A stretch of DNA of 64,000 nt. Source: Rhizobium sp. BK602. GTDB taxonomy: Bacteria; Pseudomonadota; Alphaproteobacteria; Rhizobiales; Rhizobiaceae. Below the pieces are notes generated by a model. That model was not told where the DNA came from. It was given only the letters and a program-made list of their open reading frames with translations, and made no database searches. Every line of letters begins with the position of its first letter. Positions within the stretch are counted from its first letter, which is position 1. Shown piece by piece: positions 26,630 to 35,370 of this stretch. The translations under genes were made by a program, and so were the position numbers. The stretch covers positions 620,001 through 684,000 of the forward strand of contig NZ_JACIBC010000003.1 in assembly GCF_014195095.1 (NCBI RefSeq), given 5' to 3'.

Positions 26630-27321
26630 CTGACTATGACGATCGCCGCCAACGGGAGGCCATGGTTGAAATCTGCCGCAAGATGAATGCCAGCGGCATC
26701 AACCAGGGAACGGCCGGAAATGTCTCGATCCGCAATCCCCATGGCTTTCTCGTCACCCCGACCTCCCTGCCCTATGACGAGATGACGCCGGACGACCTCG
26801 TGCAGATGAACTTTGACGGCACCTATGAAGGTCGCCGCCGCCCCTCGTCGGAATGGCGCTTCCATCGCGATATCCTGGCCGCGCGCGACGATATCAATGT
26901 CGTACTGCATTGCCATTCCGTCTATGCGACCACGCTTGCCTGCCATCACAAGACGATCCCGAGCTTCCACTACATGACGGGCGTGGCGGGCGGCACGACG
27001 ATCCGCTGCGCGAAATATGCGACATTCGGCACGCAGGCGCTCTCCGACAATGCGCTGGAAGCGCTTCAGGGCCGCCTTGCCTGCCTGCTCGGGCAGCATG
27101 GCCAGATCTCTCTGGGCAAGACGCTCCCCTCGGCGCTGGCGCTCGCCATCGAGGTCGAGACCATTTCACGCCTCTATGTGCAGGCCCTGACGCTCGGCGA
27201 GCCGCCGGTGCTGTCAGACGAGGAGATGGCGCGCGTCCTGCAGCAGATGAAGAATATGAGCTACGGCCAGGCGCCGGATCTCGACGGCGTCAATGACATC
27301 GCACGGCCGAAACAGCGCTGA
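26626..27321 (+). CDS. Class II aldolase (L-fuculose-phosphate aldolase type)
   Basis: A zinc-dependent aldolase of 231 residues that cleaves a sugar phosphate into a triose-type product and an aldehyde. Zinc ligands H98 and H100 are in LHCHSVYATT, with a third in GQHGQISLG near 160. The catalytic acid Glu is in SSEWRFHRDI near 77. The GTAGNVSIR phosphate-binding segment is near residue 27. The third ligand sits in GQHG in place of the usual ANHG. It is the last gene of the operon and is translationally coupled to the kinase. Confidence 0.9.
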   Translation: MTDYDDRRQREAMVEICRKMNASGINQGTAGNVSIRNPHGFLVTPTSLPYDEMTPDDLVQMNFDGTYEGRRRPSSEWRFHRDILAARDDINVVLHCHSVYATTLACHHKTIPSFHYMTGVAGGTTIRCAKYATFGTQALSDNALEALQGRLACLLGQHGQISLGKTLPSALALAIEVETISRLYVQALTLGEPPVLSDEEMARVLQQMKNMSYGQAPDLDGVNDIARPKQR

Positions 27322-27346
27322 CCGGTTCTATTGTCGAGGAGGTTGC

Positions 27347-27955
27347 CTACCAGCTCAATTGCCTGACATCGTCGATCGCGGCACGCCCCTTGCGGACGAC
27401 ATAGGCCGGCGCTTCCACGGCTCTGTTCAGGATATAGCGCACGCCACCCACCGGCGGATGATCGTCCACGGGTTCGGGCTCATAACGCGCCGCCACCTGC
27501 AGATCCACCGGCGGCGGAGCCGGCTCCGCCTGGCCCACGATCATCGGATCGCGCGTGTCGCATTGCGGCATGCAACGGTCGAACCGCGTGACGTCGGAAG
27601 CTTCGGCCGTCTTGACGACCGTTACCTTGGCATGCGCCACGACCTTCTTTGCCCCGGTCGCGGTTTGGGTTGACGCGGACCTGTTCGGGGAAGCCGGCCG
27701 GGCGGCCGGCGTCGGCAGCACATACGGGCTTGCATCGATCGCCGCCTGAAGATCGCTGGCATTGTTCCGGGCATTGGCAATCTTGATCGCCCCGCCCCCG
27801 ACAGCATCGATCGACGACATCAGCGGACGTTCCGAGTCGGTGCGGGCAACCGCATACAGTCCGGCCACCGTGACGCCGCAGACGAAAAGCCCGACACTGA
27901 TCTTTCGGGCCAGCTCACTTGCGGCACCCGGCAATTTGGCATGCTGCATGCTCAT
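27347..27955 (-). CDS. Hypothetical membrane-anchored protein
   Basis: A protein of 202 residues. The chosen ATG (ATGAGCATG) has a GGAGAGAG site. Residues about 18-38 form one membrane helix (ISVGLFVCGVTVAGLYAVA) and the rest is polar, Ala/Pro-rich and low in complexity, which suggests a periplasmic or cytoplasmic tail. Three cysteines occur (one in the helix, two in CMPQCDT). No family was recognised. It is convergent with the aldolase gene. Confidence 0.6.
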   Translation of the reverse strand: MSMQHAKLPGAASELARKISVGLFVCGVTVAGLYAVARTDSERPLMSSIDAVGGGAIKIANARNNASDLQAAIDASPYVLPTPAARPASPNRSASTQTATGAKKVVAHAKVTVVKTAEASDVTRFDRCMPQCDTRDPMIVGQAEPAPPPVDLQVAARYEPEPVDDHPPVGGVRYILNRAVEAPAYVVRKGRAAIDDVRQLSW

Positions 27956-28083
27956 CGCTCTCTCCGTTCGACATTGGTCCACGGTTGAGAGTTGACCCGA
28001 CAATTACGGCACCACCTTTGCCGAAAAAAGGCCGATAGCAGGCGATTTGCAAAGAAATGTTACGCGCGCCGGCAACGCCGCGC

Positions 28084-28899
28084 TCAGGAAGATCGGCCTT
28101 GCCGCTTGTTTGCGCGGTCGGCATGACTGTAGCCCAACCGCTCCGAAATCTCACCCACGGCAGCCAGAAGACTGTCGAGATAGGCTTCGCGATTTCTCAA
28201 TCCGTCTTCCTTCGGCGCCACCAGGCAAAGCGTGGCGATGCATCGCCCGTCTTCCTGCCTGATCGGCGCGGCGAAGCAATGGGTGAAATTTTCCACCTCG
28301 CTGTTGAAGGTGAAATAGCCATCGATCGCCGCCTGGCGCACCTCGTCGACGAAACGGCTCCGGTCGAGCTGCTTGCCGCTGGGGAGGACGAAGTCCTCCT
28401 CCGGAATGAAGTCGATCAGCTCGGCATCGGACAGGTGCGAGACGAGCAGGCGGCCGGAGGCGGTCCATGGGATCGGCACGAGCTCGCCGACATTCGAGGA
28501 AATGCGGAAGGGGCGCACACCCTCGCGCATCATCGCGACCGTATATTTGTTGCCTTCCAGCAGGCACATCTGCGCCGTTTCGCGCGTCTCCTCGGCAAGT
28601 CGGGTCAGCATATTGTCGGATTCGCGCATCAGGTCGAACTGGTCGGCATAGGCCGTGCCGAGAAAATAGAGCTTGCGACCAAGAAAAACCCGGCCGTCGC
28701 CGCCCTGATAATCGAGCATGCCATGACGCAGGAGAAGATTGACGAGCTCATAGACGGACGAGCGCGGCGCGCCGATCTCCACCGCAATCTCGTTGGGGCG
28801 CATCGGTTGACGCTTCGTGCGCAAGAATTCAAGGATTTCAAAAGCACGATCGAGGCCGCGTGTCCGCCGCGATACGATATCGTCTACGCTGTCCGCCAT
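28084..28899 (-). CDS. IclR-family transcriptional regulator
   Basis: A regulator of 271 residues with an N-terminal winged helix (about residues 14-75; NEIAVEIGAPRSSVYELVNLLL) and a C-terminal GAF-like IclR sensor domain. The ATG at 28899 opens the HTH region; an upstream start is possible. It is the last gene on the minus strand of the amino-acid importer cluster, so it probably controls that importer. The repeated TGTCC/GGACA sites at 32463-32488 are its best candidate target. Confidence 0.88.
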   Translation of the reverse strand: MADSVDDIVSRRTRGLDRAFEILEFLRTKRQPMRPNEIAVEIGAPRSSVYELVNLLLRHGMLDYQGGDGRVFLGRKLYFLGTAYADQFDLMRESDNMLTRLAEETRETAQMCLLEGNKYTVAMMREGVRPFRISSNVGELVPIPWTASGRLLVSHLSDAELIDFIPEEDFVLPSGKQLDRSRFVDEVRQAAIDGYFTFNSEVENFTHCFAAPIRQEDGRCIATLCLVAPKEDGLRNREAYLDSLLAAVGEISERLGYSHADRANKRQGRSS

Positions 28900-28953
28900 C
28901 AAACATGCTCCATTGTTGGGAGAGCGCGACCATGACGGCCGCGCCCGCATATA

Positions 28954-29343
28954 TCAACCCCTGTCAGCGCGATAGGCCACGCAATCGACTTCCACCTTGC
29001 AATCGACCATCATGCGGGACTGAACGCAAGCGCGCGCCGGCGCATCCTTGCCGAAATATTCCGCATAGACGCCATTGAAGCTCCAGAAGTCGCGCGGATC
29101 GTCCAGCCAGACGCCGACGCGAACCACATCCTCGACCCCATAGCCGGCCTCATGCAGGATGGCGATCAGGTTTTCGATCGCCTTGCGGGTCTCCGCTATG
29201 ACGCCGCCACCAACGATCTCGCCTTTTTCCATCGCAACCTGGCCGGAAACATACAGCCAGCCGTTGGCTTCCACCGCGCGGGCAAAAGGCAAGGGCTGCC
29301 CACCGGCTCCGGTTTCGCCGGCACCGTAACGCTTGATAGTCAT
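28954..29343 (-). CDS. RidA/YjgF-family protein
   Basis: A protein of 129 residues. RidA proteins form trimers and hydrolyse reactive enamine or imine intermediates of PLP enzymes. The active-site arginine is in ARACVQSRMM near residue 105, and the SGQVAMEKGEIVGG segment near 33 is typical. Here it is placed between the ABC ATPase gene and iclR, so it may clear intermediates made from the imported amino acid. No catabolic dehydrogenase or PLP enzyme is next to it, so the substrate is unknown. Confidence 0.85.
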   Translation of the reverse strand: MTIKRYGAGETGAGGQPLPFARAVEANGWLYVSGQVAMEKGEIVGGGVIAETRKAIENLIAILHEAGYGVEDVVRVGVWLDDPRDFWSFNGVYAEYFGKDAPARACVQSRMMVDCKVEVDCVAYRADRG

Positions 29344-29405
29344 GTGACCTCTCTCTTTTCTTCTGGATCTTACGTGTCAGCGGGCGGCAGCAAGGCCGCC
29401 CGTCA

Positions 29406-30176
29406 TCAGTTGAAGCTGGATGTTTTCAGGAATTCGGCGAGGCGCTCGGTCTTCGGCTTGACGAACATCTCCTTCGGATCGCCTTCTTCGCCGATGAGCC
29501 CCTGGTTCATGAAGATGACCCGCGAGGAGACCTCATAGGCAAAGCGCATCTCATGGGTGACGAGCAGCATGCTCATGCCGTCGGAGGCGAGCCCCTTGAT
29601 GACCTGCAGCACCTCGCCGACCAGTTCCGGATCGAGCGCGGACGTCACTTCGTCGAACAGCATCAGCCTTGGGGTCATGGCAATGGCCCGCGCAATCGCC
29701 ACGCGCTGCTGCTGACCGCCGGAAAGCTGGCCAGGATAGTGATCGGCGCGCGATGCGAGCCCCACGCGGTCGAGCCATTTCTCGGCAACCGCGCGCGCCT
29801 CGTCGCGATGCATCTTCTTGACCTTGACGAGCCCCAGCATGACATTGCGCGCGGCCGTCATGTGCGGGAAAAGATTGAACTGCTGAAAGGCCATGCCGGT
29901 CAGCGCCCGCTGGCGGGCGATGTCCTTCTCGCTCTTGCGGCGGCGGACGCCGTTGGCCTCCTCGTAGCCGATCTCTTCGCCCTCGAGCAGGATGCGCCCG
30001 CCCTGGAATTCCTCCAGCATGTTGATGCAGCGAAGCATCGTCGTCTTGCCGGAGCCGGAAGAACCGATGATCGAGATGACCTCGCCCTCGCGCATGGTGC
30101 AGTCGACGCCCTTCAGCACCTCGACCGGGCCGTATTGCTTGCGCAGCCCCTGTATTTCGAGAAGTATCTTGCTCAT
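29406..30176 (-). CDS. Polar amino-acid ABC ATPase (GlnQ-type)
   Basis: A cytoplasmic ATPase of 256 residues. It has Walker A GSSGSGKT near residue 40, the LSGGQQQRV signature near 155 and Walker [13 protein letters not shown] near 175, with the switch histidine in VTHEMRFA near 210. D-E-V in place of D-E-P in Walker B is tolerated in this family. The ATG at 30176 was chosen because the extra upstream residues are not conserved. Confidence 0.93.
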   Translation of the reverse strand: MSKILLEIQGLRKQYGPVEVLKGVDCTMREGEVISIIGSSGSGKTTMLRCINMLEEFQGGRILLEGEEIGYEEANGVRRRKSEKDIARQRALTGMAFQQFNLFPHMTAARNVMLGLVKVKKMHRDEARAVAEKWLDRVGLASRADHYPGQLSGGQQQRVAIARAIAMTPRLMLFDEVTSALDPELVGEVLQVIKGLASDGMSMLLVTHEMRFAYEVSSRVIFMNQGLIGEEGDPKEMFVKPKTERLAEFLKTSSFN

Positions 30177-30189
30177 GATGATCGAGCCC

Positions 30190-30855
30190 TCACGACGGAA
30201 CGGCGGTCTTGCGCTCGACATATTTGCCAAGCCGCTCGATGCCGTAATTGATGACGAAATACAAAAGCCCCGCGAAGAAATAGAACTGGAGGCTCATGAA
30301 ATTGCGCGAAATGATCTCCTGGGTCCGCAGCAGCAGCTCGGCGACGCCGATGACGGAGAGCAGCGTCGATGCCTTGACCATTTCGGCGGCGGTGTTCACC
30401 CAGGCGGGCAGGAACTGACGCAGCGCCTGCGGCCAGAGCACATAGGCAAAAGTCTGGCGGAAGGTGAGCCCGATCGCCTTTGCCGCCTCGGTCTGCCCCT
30501 TCGGGATCGCCTGCAATCCGCCGCGCACGATCTCGCCGACATGCGAGGAGCAGAAGATCGCCAGCGCCAGAATGCCGGCCTGGAAGGGACCAAGATCGAT
30601 CCCGACGGTCGACAGGACATAATAGCTGGCGAGAACCAGAACGAGGACCGGCGTCCCCCGGATAAAATCCGTATAGGCGCGCACAAGAAAGCGCAGCACC
30701 GGATTGCCATAGACGAGGCAAAGTCCGACGAGGACGCCGAGCAGCGAGCCGATGACGATGGCGAGCAGCGAAATCGAGACCGTGACGCCAAGGCCCTTGA
30801 GGATGACGAGACGGGCGATCCAGAGCTGATCGAGAAAAGCGGTAGAACCTGTCAT
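30190..30855 (-). CDS. Polar amino-acid ABC permease 1
   Basis: Inner-membrane permease of 221 residues, HisM/GlnP type, with about four to five helices. The coupling motif [24 protein letters not shown] is visible near residues 135-158 (shown here only in outline: EAAKAIG, then PQAL). The ATG at 30855 follows closely on the second permease gene. It pairs with the permease at 30860. Confidence 0.92.
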   Translation of the reverse strand: MTGSTAFLDQLWIARLVILKGLGVTVSISLLAIVIGSLLGVLVGLCLVYGNPVLRFLVRAYTDFIRGTPVLVLVLASYYVLSTVGIDLGPFQAGILALAIFCSSHVGEIVRGGLQAIPKGQTEAAKAIGLTFRQTFAYVLWPQALRQFLPAWVNTAAEMVKASTLLSVIGVAELLLRTQEIISRNFMSLQFYFFAGLLYFVINYGIERLGKYVERKTAVPS

Positions 30856-30859
30856 GACA

Positions 30860-31522
30860 TCACCTCGGAATGGCCAGGCGGCGCTCGACGAAACGCAACA
30901 GCGCGGCGAGCACGACGCAGGTGACGACATAGAGACCGGAGGTGACAAGCCAGGTCTCGATGACGCGGAAGCTCTCGACATTGATCTTGCGCGCCTCGAA
31001 GGTCAGCTCCGGCACGGCGATCGCGGCGGCGAGCGAGGTGTCCTTGAACAGCGAGATCACCGTCGAGGACAGCGAGGGCAGCACGTTGCGGAACATCAGC
31101 GGCGCGACGATCGAGCCACGGATCTGCATCGGCGTCAGGCCGATGGCGAGGCCCGCTTCCGATAACCCCTTGGGAATGGACAGCAGCCCGGCGCGAAACA
31201 CCTCGGCCAGATAGGCGCCGGAATAGATCGACAGCACCGCCACGAAGCTTTGGATCTTCGAAATCCGGAAACCCATCTGCGGCAGCGCGAAATAGGCGAA
31301 AAGAACCAGCACGAGGATCGGCAGGTTGCGAATGATCGTCACGTAAAGCCCGGCCGGCCGGCGTGCCCAGCCGCTTTTCGCGGTGAGGGCGAAGGCAACC
31401 AGCAGGCCGATCAGCGCGCCGATCAGGATGGAAATAAAAGCCAGACCGAGACTGAGCAGCAGTCCGCCCAGAAGCTGGTCGAAACTGCGCCAGACGGCGG
31501 CAAAATTCAGCGTATAACCCAT
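30860..31522 (-). CDS. Polar amino-acid ABC permease 2
   Basis: Inner-membrane permease of 220 residues from the ATG at 31522. A TTG five codons upstream (31537) is also possible; neither has a strong ribosome site. Motifs are an RNLPILVLVLF segment near 65 and a SEAGLAIGLTPMQIRG coupling loop near 120. It follows the binding-protein gene and a hairpin. Confidence 0.9.
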   Translation of the reverse strand: MGYTLNFAAVWRSFDQLLGGLLLSLGLAFISILIGALIGLLVAFALTAKSGWARRPAGLYVTIIRNLPILVLVLFAYFALPQMGFRISKIQSFVAVLSIYSGAYLAEVFRAGLLSIPKGLSEAGLAIGLTPMQIRGSIVAPLMFRNVLPSLSSTVISLFKDTSLAAAIAVPELTFEARKINVESFRVIETWLVTSGLYVVTCVVLAALLRFVERRLAIPR

Positions 31523-31551
31523 GGTGCAATCCGGCAATCAAGGGTGAGGAA

Positions 31552-31576
31552 AGGACGGAAGCCGAGCTTCCGTCCT
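31552..31576 (-). other. Intercistronic hairpin after the amino-acid-binding-protein gene
   Basis: A perfect 11-bp stem (31552-31562 with 31566-31576) with a 3-base loop, 8 bases after the binding-protein stop. There is no T-run. It is likely to stabilise the binding-protein message and limit permease expression. Confidence 0.65.
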
Positions 31577-31584
31577 CGACGAGA

Positions 31585-32433
31585 TTACTTGTATTCGACC
31601 GGGAAGCCGATCTGCGGCGGCGTCAGATCCTTGCCGAACCACTTCTTGTAGGAGGCGGCATAGAAGTCGAACTCGACGCCGGTCATGGCCTCATGCAAAG
31701 CGGTGTTGACGAAGTTCAGCCAGTCCTGATCGCCGCGCTTGACGCCGCAGGCATAGGTCTGCGGGTTCCAGCCGTAGCCGGCATCCTTGTAGCGGCCGGG
31801 GTTCTGGGTCATGTACCAGGCAAGCGAAGACTGGTCGGTCGCGACCGCGTCGGCGCGGCCGGATTCCAGCGCCTGGTAGATCAAATCCACCGATTCATAT
31901 TGGTCGACCGTCGCTTCCGGCAGGGCGGCATGCACCATCGCCTCGGCATAGACGTTCTGCAGGACGGAGACGGTGACGGACGAACCGGCGGCCTTCAGAG
32001 CGGCATAATCGGCATATTTGCCATCGGCCTTCAGCATCAGCCCGACGCCTTCGCGATAGTAGGGAATGGTGAAGGCGATCTGCTGGGCCCGCTCGCCCGT
32101 GACCGTCATGAACTGGCAGGTGATATCAACCTTGTCGGTGGTGATGTTCGGAATGCGCGCATCCGAGGACTGGTTGACGAATTCGATCTTGTCGGGATCG
32201 CCGAACAGCGCCTTGGCGACGATGTGGCCCATGTCGATATCGAATCCCTGAAGCTTGTCGTCGGCGCTCTTGAAGTGCCACGGCGCATTGGTGCTGCCGG
32301 TGCCCATGACGAGGTGGCCGCGGGCGAGCACTTCGTCGAGCTTGCTTTTCGCCTGCTGCGCGGCGGCAGGCACTGCGGAAATCAGAAGGGCGGTGGCCAG
32401 CGATAGCAGGCTGGCGCGGAGCGAGATGGTCAT
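31585..32433 (-). CDS. Family-3 (polar amino acid) substrate-binding protein
   Basis: A periplasmic protein of 282 residues with a Sec signal peptide (cleavage after VPAAAQ, near residue 26). The family-3 core is clear: LVMGTGSTNAPWHFKSADD near 42, GFDIDMGHIVAKALFG near 64 and ATDQSSLAWYM near 193. It is the first gene of the operon. The ligand is not identified; the TGSTNAPW segment differs from the usual TDATYPPF of basic amino-acid binders. Confidence 0.92.
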   Translation of the reverse strand: MTISLRASLLSLATALLISAVPAAAQQAKSKLDEVLARGHLVMGTGSTNAPWHFKSADDKLQGFDIDMGHIVAKALFGDPDKIEFVNQSSDARIPNITTDKVDITCQFMTVTGERAQQIAFTIPYYREGVGLMLKADGKYADYAALKAAGSSVTVSVLQNVYAEAMVHAALPEATVDQYESVDLIYQALESGRADAVATDQSSLAWYMTQNPGRYKDAGYGWNPQTYACGVKRGDQDWLNFVNTALHEAMTGVEFDFYAASYKKWFGKDLTPPQIGFPVEYK

Positions 32434-32753
32434 GATGTTCCCCTATCGAACGATTATTAAAGATGTCCAATATTCCGGACATGTGTCCATTTTACCGGAT
32501 TTCCATATTCAGCGCCGCATTGACGAAATTGTCAAGAGCGGCATGCCGCGGAATCCGCATGCGCCGGAATCGCCCTTTGCAGGGTGCATCCAGTTGATAC
32601 GGCATGAGCAGCCTGGCTGCAGGTACGCCTTATGATAGGGGGACAGTTAAAAACACCGCCTGATCGGCCCGATGACGGCAATGAGAGCGGGCCAGTTTGC
32701 AGGAAACGCACGGGGCAAAGACAGCGAACACTTCAGCGCAACCTCGGCTGTGC
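32434..32753. other. Intergenic region upstream of the amino-acid importer
   Basis: This 320-base stretch holds no gene. It carries a TTGACA at 32530-32535 on the minus strand (candidate -35) within an inverted repeat TTGAC-N6-GTCAA (32520-32535), and the operator cluster at 32463-32488. Nothing else was recognised between 32536 and 32753. Confidence 0.55.
32463..32488. promoter_or_regulatory. TGTCC/GGACA repeat cluster, candidate IclR operator
   Basis: Three half sites occur in 26 bases: ATGTCC (32463-32468), GGACAT (32477-32482) and GTGTCC (32483-32488). The first two form a 6-bp inverted repeat with 8 bases between; GGACA-TG-TGTCC forms a second, tight palindrome. It lies 30 bases before the binding-protein start, on the leader side of the promoter, which suits repression by the IclR protein of the cluster. 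Confidence 0.45.
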
Positions 32754-33752
32754 TTACGCGGTCTCGCCTTCAATCAATTCGAAACCGAGATCGATCGTCT
32801 GCGACGGCGCATCGTCGAGAACGAGCTGTGCCGCGACCTGCCCCACGGCCACGCGAGGGGTACGAATGGTCGATAGCGGCTGCGGCGTCACTTTGGCCAT
32901 ATCCAGGCCGTTGTAGCCGAAAATGGCCAATTGATAGGGAATGGAAATGCCCCGCGCCAGACAGTGGAAATAGCCGCCCAAGGCCATGTCGTCGTTCGAA
33001 AAATAGATGGCGTCGAGTTCTGGAAGGCGCGCAAGCAGCCTTTCCAATCCCAGCCGTCCGGCTTCGACGGAGGAGGCACCGGCATGAATTTCATGCCCTG
33101 CGAGCGGCCTGCCGGCGGCTTCCAGCACGGTACAAAAGGCTCGAAAACGTTTGCCTGCACGCGTATCGCGATGGAAATCATGGCCGACATAACCGATGCG
33201 GCGATAGCCGCGCTGCAGCATGAACTCGGCGCTCGCGCGCCCGGCCGCACCGTTTGAAAAACCGACCGCGAGGTCGATCGCCGCGCCGTCGAGATCGAGC
33301 AGCTCCACCACGCGGCAGCCATTGGCGCGCAATATCTTCGCCGTTCCCTCACTGTGCTCCAGACCCGCCAGCATGACCGCCGAGGGGCGCCAGGCGAGCA
33401 TGGCGGCAACCATGGCCTCTTCCCTGCCCGGATCATAATCGGTCACCGCGAAGACCGATTGATACTGGTTCGCCTCCAGCACGCCGCCGGCGCCGCGTAG
33501 CACATCCGGAAAAACGATATTGGACAGGGAGGGGATCACGAAGGCGACGAGACGCGACCCCGCCGAGGCAAGCGCGCCGGCAATCCGGTTCGGCACGTAA
33601 CCGAGGCGCTCGACCGCCGCCATGACGCGATCATGCGTCTTCTTGGAAAAGGAACCATGATTGCGAAGCACGCGCGAAACCGTGCTTTCGCCCACCCCGG
33701 CCGCTTCCGCAACCTCCGCAAGCGTGACCGTGGATTGGAGCTTGGAAGTCAT
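32754..33752 (-). CDS. LacI-family regulator of the threonate/erythronate operon
   Basis: A regulator of 332 residues. The GntR-type LacI helix-turn-helix lies at about 8-55 (VTLAEVAEAAGVGESTVSRVLR, with the hinge segment NRIAGALAS). A sugar-binding-like sensor domain follows. The ATG at 33752 fits the family; the long in-frame stretch before it is the operator-containing promoter and is not protein. It is divergent from the MFS gene, and the three operators between them are the likely targets. The inducer is probably an acid-sugar derivative. Confidence 0.92.
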   Translation of the reverse strand: MTSKLQSTVTLAEVAEAAGVGESTVSRVLRNHGSFSKKTHDRVMAAVERLGYVPNRIAGALASAGSRLVAFVIPSLSNIVFPDVLRGAGGVLEANQYQSVFAVTDYDPGREEAMVAAMLAWRPSAVMLAGLEHSEGTAKILRANGCRVVELLDLDGAAIDLAVGFSNGAAGRASAEFMLQRGYRRIGYVGHDFHRDTRAGKRFRAFCTVLEAAGRPLAGHEIHAGASSVEAGRLGLERLLARLPELDAIYFSNDDMALGGYFHCLARGISIPYQLAIFGYNGLDMAKVTPQPLSTIRTPRVAVGQVAAQLVLDDAPSQTIDLGFELIEGETA

Positions 33753-33852
33753 GTTTCCTTGCAGGTCGTTTGCGCTTCGCACCCGAAGCAACGCGGAAAG
33801 CCCGCTGTTTTCAATATCTATTTTCCACGTCCGTCCCCTGATTGCAAGATTT

Positions 33853-33868
33853 TTGGCAGCGCCGCCAA
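33853..33868. promoter_or_regulatory. LacI-type operator 1 (imperfect)
   Basis: TTGGCAGCGCCGCCAA differs from the perfect palindrome TTGGCAGCGCTGCCAA in one base. It is the copy nearest to the lacI gene. Confidence 0.7.
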
Positions 33869-33876
33869 ATTCTGGA

Positions 33877-33892
33877 TTGGCAGCGCTGCCAA
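33877..33892. promoter_or_regulatory. LacI-type operator 2 (perfect)
   Basis: TTGGCAGCGCTGCCAA, a perfect 16-bp palindrome. Its centre is 24 bases from that of operator 1 and 31 from that of operator 3, so the three sites lie on nearly regular helical spacing. Confidence 0.75.
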
Positions 33893-33907
33893 AATGCGTT
33901 AATAAAA

Positions 33908-33923
33908 TTGGCAGCGCTGCCAA
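33908..33923. promoter_or_regulatory. LacI-type operator 3 (perfect)
   Basis: A second perfect TTGGCAGCGCTGCCAA, 67 bases before the MFS gene start. The flanks (AAAA/AAAATT) are also symmetric, so the full site may be 20 bases long. Confidence 0.75.
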
Positions 33924-33989
33924 AATTGAAAGGCAAGCGGCCGAAATGGCTCAGGAGGAGCCTCGGCTTTCTGTTCGGAGGAGGACATC

Positions 33990-35306
33990 GTGACGTTTCA
34001 AGCGCAAGCTTCAGCTCAAGGCGAACGGGTGAGCAATCCCGTCGAGGATCGTGCCTATCGCAAGGTTTTCTGGAGGATCATCCCCTTTCTGGTCCTCTGC
34101 TACATCGTCGCCTATCTCGACCGCGTGAATGTCGGCTTTGCCAAGCTGCAGATGGCGAGCGAGCTCGGTCTTTCCGAAGCCGCCTACGGCGTCGGCGCCG
34201 GCATCTTCTTCATCGGCTATTTCCTGTTCGAAGTGCCGAGCAACGTCATCATGAACCGGGTCGGCGCCCGCGTATGGATCGCGCGCATCATGGTGACCTG
34301 GGGTATCGTTTCCGCCGCCTTCATGTTCACCACGTCGGAAACCGTCTTCTACATCCTGCGCTTCCTGCTCGGCATCGCCGAAGCCGGCTTCTTCCCTGGC
34401 CTCATCTTCTATCTCGCCTCCTGGTATCCGGCCCATCACCGCGCCAAGATCATCACCACCTTCATGTCAGCGATCCCGGTATCGGCCATCTTCGGCAATC
34501 CCCTGTCCGGCTTGCTGATGGACAGCTTCCACGGAACGCACGGTCTCTCCGGCTGGCAGTGGATGTTCCTGATCGAGGCTATCCCGGCAGCACTTCTCGG
34601 CATCGCGGTCTTCTTCTATCTCGATGACAAGATCAGTGATGCAAAGTGGCTGACGGCGGACGAGAAGGCCATTCTCATCGGCAATATCGAAACGGAAAAC
34701 CGCACCAAGTCGTCCAGCCCGCACGACGTTGCCAGCACCCTGCGCGACGGCCGCGTCTGGCTGATGTGCCTCATCTATTTCTGCTTCGTCCTCGGACAAT
34801 ACGGCCTGAACTTCTGGATGCCCAGCATCGTCAAGGCAAGCGGCGTCGTCGGCAACTTCAACATCGGCCTCGTCTCGGCAATCCCCTATATCTGCACCTT
34901 CGTCGTCATGATCGCGCTCGGCCGCTCGGCCGATCGCCATCGTGAGCGCCGCTGGCACCTGATCGTGCCCGCTTTGATCGCCGCCGTCGGCTTCGTCATC
35001 GCAAGCAGCACCACCAGCACGACGGTCGCGATCATCGCCCTGTCGCTTGCCGCAGCCGGCGCCATCAGCTGCGCGCCCCTCTTCTGGTCGCTGCCGACAG
35101 CCTTTCTCGCCGGAACGGGCGCGGCGGCGGGCATCGCCTGGATCAATTCGGTCGGTAATCTCGCTGGTTTTCTCGGCCCGTTTCTGGTTGGCTATCTCAA
35201 GGACTTCACCGGCAGCACCGCCGCCGGCATGTATTTCCTGGCGGCCGCGCTCGTCATCGGATCGATCGCCGTGCTGACCGTTCCGGCCAAGAGCGTCAAC
35301 CGCTAA
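33990..35306 (+). CDS. MFS transporter, anion:cation symporter type
   Basis: A 12-helix importer of 438 residues of the ACS family, which carries organic and sugar acids with protons. The family motifs are LDRVNVGFAK near residue 44 and RFLLGIAEAGFFPG near 130. The start is GTG with a GGAGGAGG site 6 bases before it. It is the first gene of the acid-sugar operon, so it probably imports threonate or erythronate. A hairpin separates it from ltnD. Confidence 0.9.
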   Translation: MTFQAQASAQGERVSNPVEDRAYRKVFWRIIPFLVLCYIVAYLDRVNVGFAKLQMASELGLSEAAYGVGAGIFFIGYFLFEVPSNVIMNRVGARVWIARIMVTWGIVSAAFMFTTSETVFYILRFLLGIAEAGFFPGLIFYLASWYPAHHRAKIITTFMSAIPVSAIFGNPLSGLLMDSFHGTHGLSGWQWMFLIEAIPAALLGIAVFFYLDDKISDAKWLTADEKAILIGNIETENRTKSSSPHDVASTLRDGRVWLMCLIYFCFVLGQYGLNFWMPSIVKASGVVGNFNIGLVSAIPYICTFVVMIALGRSADRHRERRWHLIVPALIAAVGFVIASSTTSTTVAIIALSLAAAGAISCAPLFWSLPTAFLAGTGAAAGIAWINSVGNLAGFLGPFLVGYLKDFTGSTAAGMYFLAAALVIGSIAVLTVPAKSVNR

Positions 35307-35312
35307 ACCAAG

Positions 35313-35341
35313 AGGCCCCCGGACATCGCGACCGGGGGCCT
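35313..35341 (+). other. Hairpin between the MFS and ltnD genes
   Basis: A perfect 10-bp stem (AGGCCCCCGG at 35313-35322 with 35332-35341) and a 9-base loop. No T-run follows, so it is more likely an intercistronic processing or attenuation site than a full terminator. Confidence 0.6.
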
Positions 35342-35370
35342 GGCATCCCAGACACCGCAAGGATTTGAAC

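Noticed and set aside
33853..33923. Three repeated GC-rich palindromes that could look like a CRISPR array
   Set aside because: The units are 16-bp perfect palindromes with uneven 8- and 15-base spacers, in a divergent promoter beside a LacI gene. They fit operators, not CRISPR repeats.
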